A DNA stretch of 64,000 nucleotides from Spongilla lacustris (taxonomy: Eukaryota; Porifera; Demospongiae; Spongillida; Spongillidae): contig OX442418.1 of assembly GCA_949361645.1 (NCBI GenBank), positions 2,747,771 through 2,811,770 on the forward strand, in the 5' to 3' direction. The position numbers and the translations under genes are program-made. Positions 10,973-22,644 of this stretch are shown piece after piece (position 1 is the first letter of the stretch; each line of letters begins with the position of its first letter). The notes below the pieces were generated by a model, which had not been told where the DNA came from, made no database searches, and worked only from the letters and a program-made list of their open reading frames with translations.

Positions 10973-11245
10973 AATGATGTGTGTTTGTTTATAAAGTCAA
11001 ATATCAACCAATAGAACTTGGTATAGACCATTTGCCTGTGTGTGCCCCTGTGTGATATACAGTGTGTATGCGTGAGTGTGACCTATGTGGTGTGTATGGT
11101 ATGTGCTTGTGCCTGTGTGATGTGTGCCTATGTGTGTGATGTTTGCTTGTGCCTACATGGATTTTTGTGATGTGCACTTGTTGTCCCTGTGTGTGTGTGT
11201 GCCACTGTGATGTATACCTGTGTGTGTGATGTGTGTGTGACTAAC
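10973..11245. repeat. Right-hand remainder of the minisatellite
   Basis: Degenerate TGTGTGCC and TGTGTGATGTG units resume outside the retrotransposon and fade out near 11245. This confirms that the array at 4392 was split by the insertion. Confidence 0.8.
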
Positions 11246-12135
11246 TGTATTTGCAACATTTTGGTTATGACAGGTTGCAGCTGACACGTGTAGGGATGAA
11301 AGATCAAGACTTCCATTCTCACTGACTCAAACTAAAACTGATTATGTTCTACATTCTTGTAATCATACTTGTGTTTCTATGTTAATTGTAATGGTGTTTT
11401 TTGAATCAATATCAAGGCTAAGATTTAAATTTATAAAAGATTTGATTTGTGTATGTGTACTGGGCTGTTGTTACCTCATGAGCATGGCAAAACAGTGCAT
11501 GCCAACAAGCACAAAGCTATTAAAAATATAATAATGGAGATTATTGAATGCAATGTACAATAATTGAAGGGCGTGGTATCATAACAAGAATTACAACTGA
11601 ACAATTCATTATTAACGGCCGGGAGAGAAATACTAGTACAGCCTGGCACCAAACTTGAGGCGATCGTTGTCGTTAATCATGAGCCGACTGAGCGTGCGTT
11701 ATTTACGCGTAGGAAGTGACTAGTCGATCTGAAAACTGGATGGACTACTTTACTTGAAAAACCAGACATCCAATATTATGAATCAGAAAACACTGATCCA
11801 TGGCGTTGCGTGCATGTGTGTTATTCGAATTCGGTTCGTGTACAAAATTAATACTATACATATTTACCGGTATATGCATGCCGTACCGTACGTAGAAGAC
11901 GTGCAGGCTACCTCTTTAACGTCGTGATCAGATGATCTTGGAGTGCAGTGGTGACTGTGATATGTACGATATAAGGAGGTTTTACATGTATGTGTGCTCG
12001 CTAAAAACAATTTATATGCTATTGAATAGTTCAATTAGCCTTGACCAACTCACGTGACTAATGGCGGTTCAGCAGCAATGAGCACGATATGGTAAGTGGT
12101 TCACTACTGGCATTTGTCCTCCTATATAGCAACTG
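11246..12135. other. Non-coding stretch
   Basis: The stretch is A/T-rich sequence with short open frames only. I see no repeat structure, domain or splice-supported exon. Confidence 0.5.
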
Positions 12136-13632
12136 GCAACGGTGTAGTTTAGTACCCCTAATGTTATTCATCTCTACGCGGTTCCTACATCACAATCTAC
12201 GCTTCCTGTCATAACATGAATATCATTATGATACAATTCCATTCCAATTCCGTCCCTGGGGTTTTTCACATACAGCTGTACGCTCTAACACTCACAGCAG
12301 CCTGCCTAACCCCGTTACGGAATACCCGGCCATACAGATCGACACCCGTCAAACAACTTACGAGCCATTCAATCTCTACCTCACGGTACTACTTGGACCG
12401 ACCCAGTACCGCATGCTATCCACTCCACTACGGCTTCCACGTGCACCCGTTTGTCGCCAGGCCCGCGTCTATCAACTCGGCCGCGTACGCGGTCTAGGCT
12501 CATTTCCGACCCGCGGTTATCGACCCCAACGGCCAACCACTTCCATACGCTGGTTTAATACCCACGCTGGCTTCTACCACTTAACCGCCAGCGGCACTTT
12601 CTCTCCATCCTCCCGCGGCCGCCAAACAGGTACTGTGGCTCTGGCTAAAACGTACGTTAAGCGCGCGGGCAATCAGCTAGGGACCGGTCCGCTCACCTGT
12701 TTCTCACACTCTTCTTCTGTCACTGTTCTGCATGCTGCAGCTGCGAACGATGTAGCTAGGTCGAGGCGGACCAGAGATATCATAATATTATCTCTGACTG
12801 TACATGTGAGATTACCTTGCTATCACGTTTGGCGCCAGAATATTTGATTCGCGGATCAGGCACAGATAAGATAGTTGTATTATGTAATACACATGGCGCG
12901 CAATGATCCTATTGGTACATGAATACTTAGTGAAGATAAGAGGGGAATGTGAACATCGTGAATAATTAGCAAGCTATTTCGTAATAGCCTCGGTCGCACG
13001 TGATAGCAAGGTAATCGTACAGTCAGAGATAAAATTATTTCTGGTACAGTACACCACTTAATAGTCCGCCTCGACTTAGCTACATCGTTCGCAGCATGCA
13101 GAACAGTGACAGAAGAAGAGTGTGAGAGTACCTGTTTGGCGGCCACGGGAGGATGGAGGGAAAGTGCCGCTGGCGGTTAAGTGGTAGAAGCCAGCGTGGG
13201 TATTAAACCAGCGTATGGAAGTGGTTGGCCGTTGGGGTCGATAACCGCGGGTCGGAAATGAGCCTAGACCGCGTACGCGGCCGAGTTGGTAGACGCGGGC
13301 CTGGCGACAAACGGGTGCACGTGGAAGCCGTAGTGGAGTGGATAGCATGCGGCACTGGGAGAAAAATCGGTCCAAGTAGTACCGTGAGGTAGAGATTGAA
13401 TGGCTCGTAAGTTGTTTGACGGGTGTCGATCTGTATGGCCGGGTATTCCGTAACGGGGTTAGGCAGGCTGCTGTGAGTGTTAGAGCGTACAGCCGTATGT
13501 GAAAAACCCCAGGGACGGAATTGGAATGGAATTGTATCATAATGATATTCATGTTATGACAGGAGCGTAGATTGTGATGTAGGAACCGCGTAGAGATGAA
13601 TAACATTAAAGGTACTAAACTACACCGTTGCC
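12136..13632. repeat. Large foldback element, roughly 640-690 bp arms
   Basis: The segment 12136-12829 is the diverged reverse complement of 12998-13632, with a spacer of about 170 bp. The outer ends read GGCAACGGTGTAG and its complement. The left arm carries about 72 extra bases near 12635-12710. Several substitutions separate the arms, so this is a real, aged inverted repeat and not a chimeric read. An open frame of 191 codons in the right arm, shared in part by the left arm, has no recognisable domain. Confidence 0.88.
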
Positions 13633-14655
13633 TAGCAACTTTCAGGTTCAAACATTGGCGTGGAACTTCTGGATCCGAAGTTATCCTTTCGAACTCGTTA
13701 ATACGCCATATACTGATCCTTGAGAGTGATGAGACATGAGTGCATGCTGCCTAAGTAAATTGAGCGTAAGCGCCATTTTTTGGGGTGTCGAAGATATCAC
13801 AACCACGTGCACCTTCCTTCCATCTACAGGAATATAGGTTGTAACGCGAACACATATGCCTTTTTAAGTAGGTGTGACGTATTATTGCAATGGTACGTGT
13901 TTCATGTCCTCTACCCAGGCTACCTGCCCAGCCACGCTTTACTTGTTTTGCCTGTGGAGTACAATGAGGTATGTACAAGGGTCACTTTATTCTCATCTGT
14001 TACATTTTACACAAGATGAAGGTTTGATGATGTGAGTGGCTCGCCAGTGTCATCGCACGCAGATTATCAATATCGGGCAAATGTAAGCAAGTAAATCTGC
14101 GGCCATTCATTATTGATGCTATATATCTTTCAGCAGGACGGCATCCGGCTCTTTGCGTAATGAATGAGAACCAATAAAACGCTTGCTCGTCCTTTTGTAC
14201 ATGCATTTGTATTTGTATATGGCTTTTTGAAAACTACCTCTGAGAAGTGAATGGGATGGTGTACGTAAAAGCTGCATGGATAGAAAGTACTGTAGAAGTG
14301 GTATCCAACCGTACGTACTGACGGTACAAAGCGATCCGCCCTTAACCGTGGATTTCCCGGACTGACAGGATGTAACGTATAAAGACGTGACAGAGCGACG
14401 GGGGGGAAAGACGTTACCGTCCACTCTCGGTTCGCACACGGGCCGTTGGGATTGATTTCATCGGTATCCGCCTACATCCAAGAGACGGGTAAGGTCACGT
14501 GATGAGACGTTACCGTCTCAATGCAATGGTTTCGCTGTGCAGCATACTCTCCACCTGCCTCTACTTGAATGACCAGAGGCTCAGGGGGACAGAGTGAGAT
14601 TGATGAGGGAGAGATTGCAGTTAATTTGATTGGACCTAAATACCATATAACATAG
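13633..14655. other. Non-coding stretch
   Basis: Only short open frames are present. Nothing repeat-like or domain-like was recognised. GACGTTACCGT occurs twice, near 14410 and 14506. Confidence 0.5.
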
Positions 14656-15400
14656 CTACATTAATATCTGTATGTATTGTGAAGTGCAATAACAACCTGT
14701 GTCCACTTTGCATGGTTTAGTGGTAATCACCTCTCCTCCCTGGGATAGAGTGTCATAGAACACACATTGGTACACTCCAGCATCAGACTGACTGAAGTTG
14801 AAGATACGAACAAAGCTTGTGGTCCTGTTTGATGTCCCAACAGTGAAGTCAGTGGTAGTTATCACAACCCTAACCCAATCACCAGATAGTAGTGTCCCAT
14901 CCTTCGACCATATCATACTGGGTGCAGAGAGAGAGGATGAAGAAGGCTGTTCAGCTGAACATCTCAGAAAGGTCCCATTTGATGAAATAAACTTCCAAGT
15001 GGAACTGATGTTCGGTCTGGGCCACAATTTTTATTTAGTTCTCATATTATATTATTGTGAACACATTGGAGCCATTGATTGCTGTAAAGAAGAGAGGAGT
15101 ACTTGAAGTACTAAACCTATGGAACTTACCTGTGAGCAGTAATGGATGACTGACATCAGAGCTGCCATTATCAGAAGCATTGCACTGATAGCTTCCATTG
15201 TCACTGGTAGAAAACCCATATTAGATGGTCAAGACTGAAGAAGTGATGGTGTTGTTCTGTGTCCAACTCTTGACCATCAGATGAGGCAACTGTGCAGTCT
15301 CTGGAATGGTGATATTGTTCCGGGTCCATTGTATGTTGGGAGCAGTGAACTGTCCACTGGCTGAACAGAAGAGCTGGATGACAGATCCCACTCCTTTTTA
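14656..15400 (-). pseudogene. Two immunoglobulin-like domain exons, broken
   Basis: The upstream exon, about 15400-15131, has the Ig pattern: Cys (LFCSASG), Trp (IQWTRNN) and SDNGSYQC. It ends in a good donor, GTAAGT. The downstream exon, roughly 15010-14705, again has Cys (LRCSAEQ), Trp (MIWSKDG) and SDAGVYQC, and an acceptor (TTCTTTACAG) lies in the roughly 100-bp gap between them. Tandem Ig domains suggest a cell-surface or secreted receptor. The upstream exon has an in-frame TAA just before the second cysteine, and I see no signal peptide, transmembrane segment or further exons nearby. This is a gene fragment, or a gene with one miscalled base. Exon ends are approximate. Confidence 0.6.
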
Positions 15401-17134
15401 GCATCATATTCCAAACTACCAAAGGCAAGGGCCTCAGAACTATAGGGCCTGATGGGAATTCAACTGTTTTATAAAGAAAGCCACACATCTTAAATACATG
15501 TAGGTGCTTAGTATGATATAAGTGATCATTTGTTCACCAGCCACCAGGTGCATAAACTGCCCATGAATTGCACACGTGCTATATAAATCAAGCTAAAAAC
15601 TAATGCCAATTTATGGATCTATTTTAATATTCAGTGGTTATTATGTAAACAGATCTCGACAAAATTTTCTGTTAACGAATTTTATTCACAATTCTTATTT
15701 TTTGAGTTGATACAACAAATGGAAGTTTCAATATGAATTAGAAGTGTTTAACACCCAGGAAGAAGTTAACAGACTGAGATTCATGATCATTGCGTGTTTC
15801 TGGTCTCATAAATGTCAACGCGTGCCAAATACATTTACTGAAACCCAATGAGTCAAATGCACCTATAAAGCCCAACACGCGCATACATTGTATACAGCCG
15901 GGTAGGCCTACTGCGTACGCATATAGGTGCGCACAACGCCTAGCCGCTCTCCCGCGCTTCACGGTACGCATGTATTAAATTTATAAAAGTTATAAGCATA
16001 CTTGGACGAAAGAGAAACGGTGTGCGGTTACGTATTATATACATGTGTATGGAGCGCGAGCGCTAGTATTACTATATAATCCCTGCTATATAGTAGCAGC
16101 CTACATCTCTCCACCACCCGTCGGTGTTCGGAGCCAGTTGCACGCAACATTTGGATTGGCTTACATGTACATGTATATATATAACTATTTATTTTCACTT
16201 AGGCACAACACACACATGCACTGTGCACATCCCTTTTAGACACCGCACAAAAGTACTTATGCAGCAGTGAGAATCCGGTCATTTACACTATTTTCTCAGT
16301 GCCACATACTTTATAACAAGTATTTTGTATCTGAAGAAGCATTCAGTACTTGAACAATACTTCAGACCTGTTTTTACAACTTTCATTGCAGGTAATGCTG
16401 ATCTAGAATTCTTTAGCTATTTTGACTTTGCTTTCCCTGGAACAAAGAGAACAGTTAAAATGCAGTACTGGAAATGCTCATCATTGAGTGGATGAGTACG
16501 GGATTTGGGCTGATGGGAGAACAGGGCACTGAAGCCATACATGCATGCCCATTTCAACAGGACGTATATGGCTGCAAGGCAAACAAAGTGCAGAGGCTAA
16601 AATTCATTATGCAAGAACGCCTTTTTAACAAGAACGAGAAAAAAGAAAGCGCTAAGATTAGAACTGATCTTGAACCTTGTTAAGATATACTCATGGCATT
16701 GATTTTAATGCTTACGATAGTTCACTGAATAACGGTTAGGGTATAGTCGGTAGATTCAATTCATCCGTGAATCAATGAGAGTGCTCCGCCGTGTCAAAAA
16801 AAACTGCCATATTCATGCAGAGCCTTAACTTGGTACGTCTCAGAGAAAATATGAACAGTTATAGCAAGAATAAGTAGAGGCAACACTCTTATATACATAT
16901 ACATTGATTCATATAAGCTCATACATGTACGTTACTTGCCAAAAAAAAAAAAAAAATGAAACGATTTTTCAGGTACCTGTTAATCTTTCTACCGCCAAAT
17001 ATGGAGAGGTAACCTATTCTTTTCAAATGAAACACCCATGATACGATGTACAACTGTATATATAGTAAAATAGTTCAGTTGACTACACATGTAAATGTAC
17101 ATGTATTCGAGCGATTCAAACAAGTTATGACACT
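15401..17134. other. Non-coding stretch
   Basis: It is A/T-rich and includes TACATGTACATGTATATATATA near 16163 and an A run near 16940. No gene is supported. Confidence 0.5.
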
Positions 17135-17400
17135 GTAGGCTCAACTATCGGTAAGGTTTTGATCTTGTCGGTAATTATCAATACGTAAACACCTTTTACA
17201 GTACTGCAATTCCTCTACGCCTATTGATAAAAACTTCCCGATAAGCTTTCTTACTGAACGGTAATAACTACCGCTTAGGAAGCTAGAAGGCGTGCCCAAA
17301 GTCTATATGTCAGTTGGCATCTTCAGTAGTATCATTTGGCTTCCGTGATCCAGCGGGTTGTGGCCTTGTGCATGGCCTTCCTTATTAGTTAGGACGCTGT
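17135..17400. repeat. Dispersed repeat, copy 1 (inverted relative to 58980-59258)
   Basis: The reverse complement of this stretch matches 58980-59258 along its length with substitutions and small indels. Shared blocks are GATAATTACCGA, AGAAAGCTTAT, the GGATCACGGA block and AACTAATAAGGAAGG. It codes for nothing recognisable and is probably a MITE family. No target duplication was found. Confidence 0.75.
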
Positions 17401-20400
17401 AATTGCATGCATTTCTCCATAGCCTGCAAGGTTACTGATAGGATCTCAAAATTAATGTTGTGTGGGGCAGTCCAACCTACCTATTCAATTTCGTACTTTG
17501 TGTGTCCTTCAAATTAGACGGCCGAAAATCTTAAGAATATACCATGGTATTTTGGCAAGGAATTGATCGAAACTGCAATTTCCACTTGATCATTTGAGAC
17601 TTTATTTGATGACGAAGCTGGGTTTTTTTTTTTTTTTTTTTCAAATGTTTGTGACATTAAGTTAAAAACCATATAATGGTCAAGTGAATTAATGATTATT
17701 TACAGGTACATGTACACATGTACGTACAAAAATGATCAGTTAAAGGATAATACCATGCACGCGACGATGGCACTGTACGGAACAGCTCGGCATGGCATGG
17801 TGCGGCACGACTACATTGAGTAACGTTCATGCATACGCATTTGTTCTAAAATAAAATAAAAGCAATTCCCGTAACTAGCTACAATTATTACCTAAAATCC
17901 AGATGAATAACTTATTTATATACATCGACCCTTGCAATCGAGAAAGGAGGCATCAGAGGCACAGAAGGAGGGCCATGGACCATGGTTACTCGTTATCCTC
18001 CGCAACGTCATACACAATATAATTATGGCAATGGCCAACCAATTCGAATTCACCTCAAAATTGCCTCATTACCGATCTTGTTGTACACCAATTGATTTCG
18101 TTTACAGCCTTCCAGTTGCACTGGCATCGATTCCTTTCCCCAAATCTTTATAGGCTTTTTGTTTCTTCCACCCCGCCATTTTAAAACTATGGAAACACGT
18201 TTCTGCATGCGCATGGAACTTGAGAAGAATTGACAAAGCATGAAGTTATCAAAGAGTTGAAGATGGCTTTTGATGGATCGAGATGATGATGAGCTACGTG
18301 TACCATATACATGTATACTATACTGGATTGCCAAACCATGCATATTTGGTCTACATGCACTGCTAGGACTGCTTGGACAGCTAGGATATACATTGTTTAT
18401 CCTCATTTCAGCACTTGAATTGACCTTGTGTATGAGGCTGAATGTTCCATGAATTCATCGCTCCTCAGAATCGCGTCAAGTTTATACAGACACACTAATA
18501 GTACATTGTAAGTCAGTTGTCACCTTAATTTGGTGTATTGACCTGATCGTAAGCAATCACAGGGGACCACACCAATGTGTTCGGAGCAAATTATGGAACT
18601 ACAATATACATGTAGATTGTTTTGATATATTTATAGAAAGATCTTAAAGTCTTAGAGCCATGCAGAGCACTGACCTGGAGCACTTATAAACACCAAAACA
18701 TGCACAATCCACAAGGTTCTATCACAAGGATATGGTGAAAGAGCCACTGATAAATTTGTTACAGAGCACTTAATAAGCTCCTACCATGCAGGTGGTTGCA
18801 TAATGGCTGGCATAGGGTTTAATGTTGCTGATTGTGTTGGAAGTGTGGGTGCTATATATAGTATTGTAATGCCTTCATTTACTAAAGGAAAGCAAGCAAC
18901 AATTGTCGCCAACTGAAAGATTTCCAATGTTTGGATTATATATATATCTACAATTCAAAGAGTCATATAGTGAAAGACCAAGATGGTATTGCCACGTTGG
19001 ACAAGATTGTACATGTGTGCTGTCCCTTAACTATATGACCTTCTCTGTGTTGTACCATTGGATTAGACAAGTACATGTACATGTATGTTCACGCTTACAT
19101 GGCATTGATACATGCATGTACATGTATATATCGGCATGCATGCACAGACTTCAACCCAAAAGAGCAGGGCAGCAACATAAGTACAATCCTCTCCATGCAG
19201 TCACAAAATGGGCTGCATGAGAACATCATGTTGAGCAATTATAAGGTTTTGTGCTTTTGAACCTGTAACATAACGTTTTAACATTACAATCTCAATATAA
19301 CTTATAACTTGTTTATCGTTTGACAACTCAAAGATTGTTCGTTTCCATCGTCAGAACAATACGCACCCATGCAGCCTTCATTGTATGCTTGTAGGCTCTA
19401 GCTTGTCTTCCGACGTATGCGCACTGGAGTAAATAATAAATAGTTGGGATAGCTCAAAGCTGGAAGTAGTAGAGGCTCTACCGGCCGGTAGTACTGAGTA
19501 TAGTATCATCGTCACCATTACCGTATATAAAAGGATCATGGACGCTGTCGCGGCAAAAGTGGTCCTATACCTAAAATTAGTCCAGGCGGACCACTTTTTT
19601 AGCAACCAAAAGTGGTCCGACCTGACTGAATAGACTGCCAAAAGTTGTTCGACCAGTATCCACCGCCAGCCGGCTGTGGTCCGCATGTTACTATAATCTA
19701 ATCTATATTCTCGTTAATATTAATATATTATTACTTATACAATATACATGCCTTTGATAATGGAGCACTCAAAAATGAATTTCATAGTCTTACATTCATG
19801 CATGTACACTTGTTTGTGAATTAACATGCAGAGACGCATAGGAACATTATTTAAAATGACAGTTACTAAAGTTGCAGTTCCATGGTGAAGGCAAATCAGA
19901 AGCTTCAAAATGTACACATGTGCTGTGGTACCATTGTAAGCAGTGACAACGCTGAGCCATTCAGTTGTGTGCCATCATTTTGCAGGCAACTGGAACAGAA
20001 AATGGCTATACTTTCAGATTTGTTCACATATACTTTGCTATTTTTCTTATAGCAGTTGTTTGGTTGGGTCTCATTTTGTCTTTGTCAAAACGAACAGTTG
20101 TTGGATCAGACCACATCAAAGACATACAGCAAAAGCAATGGCAAAAAAGCCACAATCACTGCCTTCTTTTTGCCATTGCAAATCACAATACTTGACAATT
20201 ATGATTAGACCTCCAACACTGGGATATGTATTCTTCATTAACATGTGGCTAGCGTGAATGATGTAATCACACAGCCATTCTCCATTTTCAATAGTATTCT
20301 TATGATCAATTGTAAGGGCTACTCCAAAACAATTCTGCCAGTGGTTAGGTAGGGAGGTACTCATCTTTAAGTTGCTGATGTTATGCATGCGCATCACTGA

Positions 20401-20907
20401 TTAAAATTGTATCTTGGGTCTCAGAAGGATATTAGCTATTTGTACATGAATGCATGCGTTGGCAAAAAACTGAGCATTAATATGTACATGTAGTTCCACT
20501 TTTCTTACCCTTACATGATTTGCCACTATTACATCCCTTTTGACAACTGCAGCCTTTGTTGTCAAACGTTTTGAAATTTTTGTTTGTTTGTATTTTGGAT
20601 CGGCACAGCAATCTTCTTTTTCAAGAACATTCTTAAACCTTCATGTCCTCCTACACTGTCAGATTTTACATTGCGTTTGTAACAAATCTTACATGTATCT
20701 CTACCTCCTAAAGATTTTTTTTTTAATTATGCCATCAGCAATGGCAACTTAGCGGCAAAACGTAAGTATACAATACTAACTTGCACTACTCACCTTCCCT
20801 CTGTTCATATAAAGAATATATCGTTATCCCTCACAACAAATTTCGCTTAACTTTCAGCATGGAACCATGCATGTACGTGAGAAGGAATTCATCCCAATTT
20901 TTGCATC
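17401..20907. other. Long non-coding stretch
   Basis: It contains a T run near 17623 and repeated AAAAGTGGTC(C) words in both orientations at about 19556-19640. TACATGTACATGTATG-like palindromes lie near 19071 and 19117. Open frames are short and unsupported. Confidence 0.45.
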
Positions 20908-21085
20908 TCAACAAGAACCATTGGATAACTGTATCCACTCTAGGATATTCACCATGAACTATAAAATATGATTCAATGCACTAATTTCTTCAACTCATTG
21001 CAAAGCTTTAAATGCATTGAATCATATTTTATAGTTCATGGTGAATATCCTAGAGTGGATACAGTTATCCAATGGTTCTTGTTGA
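20908..21085. repeat. Perfect foldback, 73-bp arms
   Basis: The segment 20908-20980 is the exact reverse complement of 21013-21085, with a 32-base loop. The absence of mismatches implies a recent origin, gene conversion, or a sequencing artefact. No target duplication is seen. Confidence 0.85.
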
Positions 21086-22161
21086 CAACTCCAAAATCAG
21101 AATACAGATCCACAACACCTATACAGGATAACAAGAAAGCTTATATTAGCTCGATACCTTTTCTTTGATTCCGGGTCGAAATACTTTGAATCGATGTTAT
21201 CGAACGCTGGCACTCATAGATCGCCAATCTGTCAAGATGGCGGCTATTGTGGTTACAATGGTCACGTACCATTTCTGAGAACCCTCTAAAAGACAATTAT
21301 ATTGTCTTACCGGTTGCTTAACGGAAGCACAAATTTATCAGTATACCTATGTGAAACATGCGGAGGCATGACAGAATGAATGTCGATATCAATGAACCCA
21401 TTCAATTGGCATACCAGCAATCGATATCATTACTCAGGTATGATGGCATGCTTTAAAAGGCAAGAAAAACATTGTTGACAGTGCACGTGATCATCTGCTT
21501 TTTAGCGTTATTGCTGTTCTGGATTCGATGGGCGAGCTTGTTGGCAATCCCATGGTGTTTCTAAAAATTCCGTGGTTACGTAACAATAGCGTGAATGAAT
21601 ATCCGCTGGTAAACCATTATTTGATAAGAAGTCATAGTTATTATAACATATGTATGCATGCATGCAAAACGAAATATATGTATTTGAACGCGTTTTTTGT
21701 AATATGCACGCGTATACATTCGTTGCACTGAACAGCACCACCGTAGTTATGCATTGTAACTAATAATCATTTAAGTAGTACTCATACATTGTACTGTTGT
21801 ACATATATTTGTACTCCACTTAATTTGAAAAACCGCAGCAGAGAGTTTCCAGTTACACTACAGATTCCTAGGCGTAGTCGTATCTTAAACATGGGGTATT
21901 AGGGTCGTCCATTGGTACATGATACAATTGTATGTAGGTCTATATTAATAGAGTGTGTCGTACCGATATATTTCATAAATGCCAAGGGTCGAAATTTACG
22001 TACAGTCGTGGTGATTGATACTGTGGTTTGAATGGAACCTCTATCATGTTCTGTGTTCACTAATGCAATAATTATATAATTATGTTCATCAAACCCTAAT
22101 GTGTAGGCTATAGCTTATAAGCAGGGAATTATGCTGACTCATACGCGAATATACGTCACGC
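21086..22161. other. Non-coding stretch
   Basis: No gene or clear repeat recognised. It may hold distal regulatory DNA for the receptor at 22645, but I see no specific evidence. Confidence 0.4.
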
Positions 22162-22179
22162 AAATGGACCTTTTGCCTT

Positions 22180-22187
22180 TGACGTCA
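22180..22187 (+). promoter_or_regulatory. CRE-type site TGACGTCA (distal)
   Basis: This is a perfect 8-bp cAMP-response-element palindrome in the left arm of the inverted repeat, about 460 bp upstream of the receptor start codon. Function is inferred from the motif only. Confidence 0.45.
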
Positions 22188-22564
22188 CGCATGAGTTTTG
22201 GGGGGGCAACTTTAAAAATGGCATAACTTCACCATCATAGCTCCTACATGCTTTTCTATTTAAATTTTTATTGAGAAGTAAATTACCACACGTTTCATTT
22301 TAGTTGTATTTCACGATGGAGCTCTGTAAGGGATTTGTATGCAGCGAAACATTGCGGAAGTTGCTAATGAGACACGCGAAGTCGCGCTTTTCGATTTTTG
22401 GGGGGGCAACTTCCGGTAACATGTGAGCGCTGTAACATTTGCACCGTAACTGGCGAAGGTACTTCATTTTGGAATATAGTCAGGCATTCATTTACCATTA
22501 AATTAGTACTTGCTGTGTTTCTTCGTGAGGACTTATGTTGTGTCAAACACAACCAATTAATTTG

Positions 22565-22572
22565 TGACGTCA
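22565..22572 (+). promoter_or_regulatory. CRE-type site TGACGTCA (proximal)
   Basis: This is a second perfect CRE palindrome, in the right arm, 73 bp before the receptor ATG. That distance is within normal promoter range. Function is inferred from the motif only. Confidence 0.5.
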
Positions 22573-22644
22573 GAAAGCAAAAGGTCCATTGTAGAGTAGT
22601 CAGTTATTGGCTACTATTAATACCCCTTTATTTCTTCAATAGTT

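Larger units (their letters stand above)
22162..22591. repeat. Short inverted-repeat (MITE-like) element upstream of the receptor
   Basis: AAATGGACCTTTTGCC...TGACGTCAC at 22162-22188 is mirrored at about 22564-22591. Within the interval TTTGGGGGGGCAACTT occurs twice in direct orientation, at 22198 and 22397. The element ends about 54 bp before the receptor start codon. Confidence 0.65.

Noticed and set aside
13076..13651. 191-codon open frame
   Set aside because: It lies wholly inside a foldback arm, has no domain, and is arginine/proline-rich as expected from local base composition.
15600..21000. tRNA genes or other structured RNAs
   Set aside because: I saw no sequence with paired A and B box motifs and a cloverleaf. 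A covariance-model search would be decisive.
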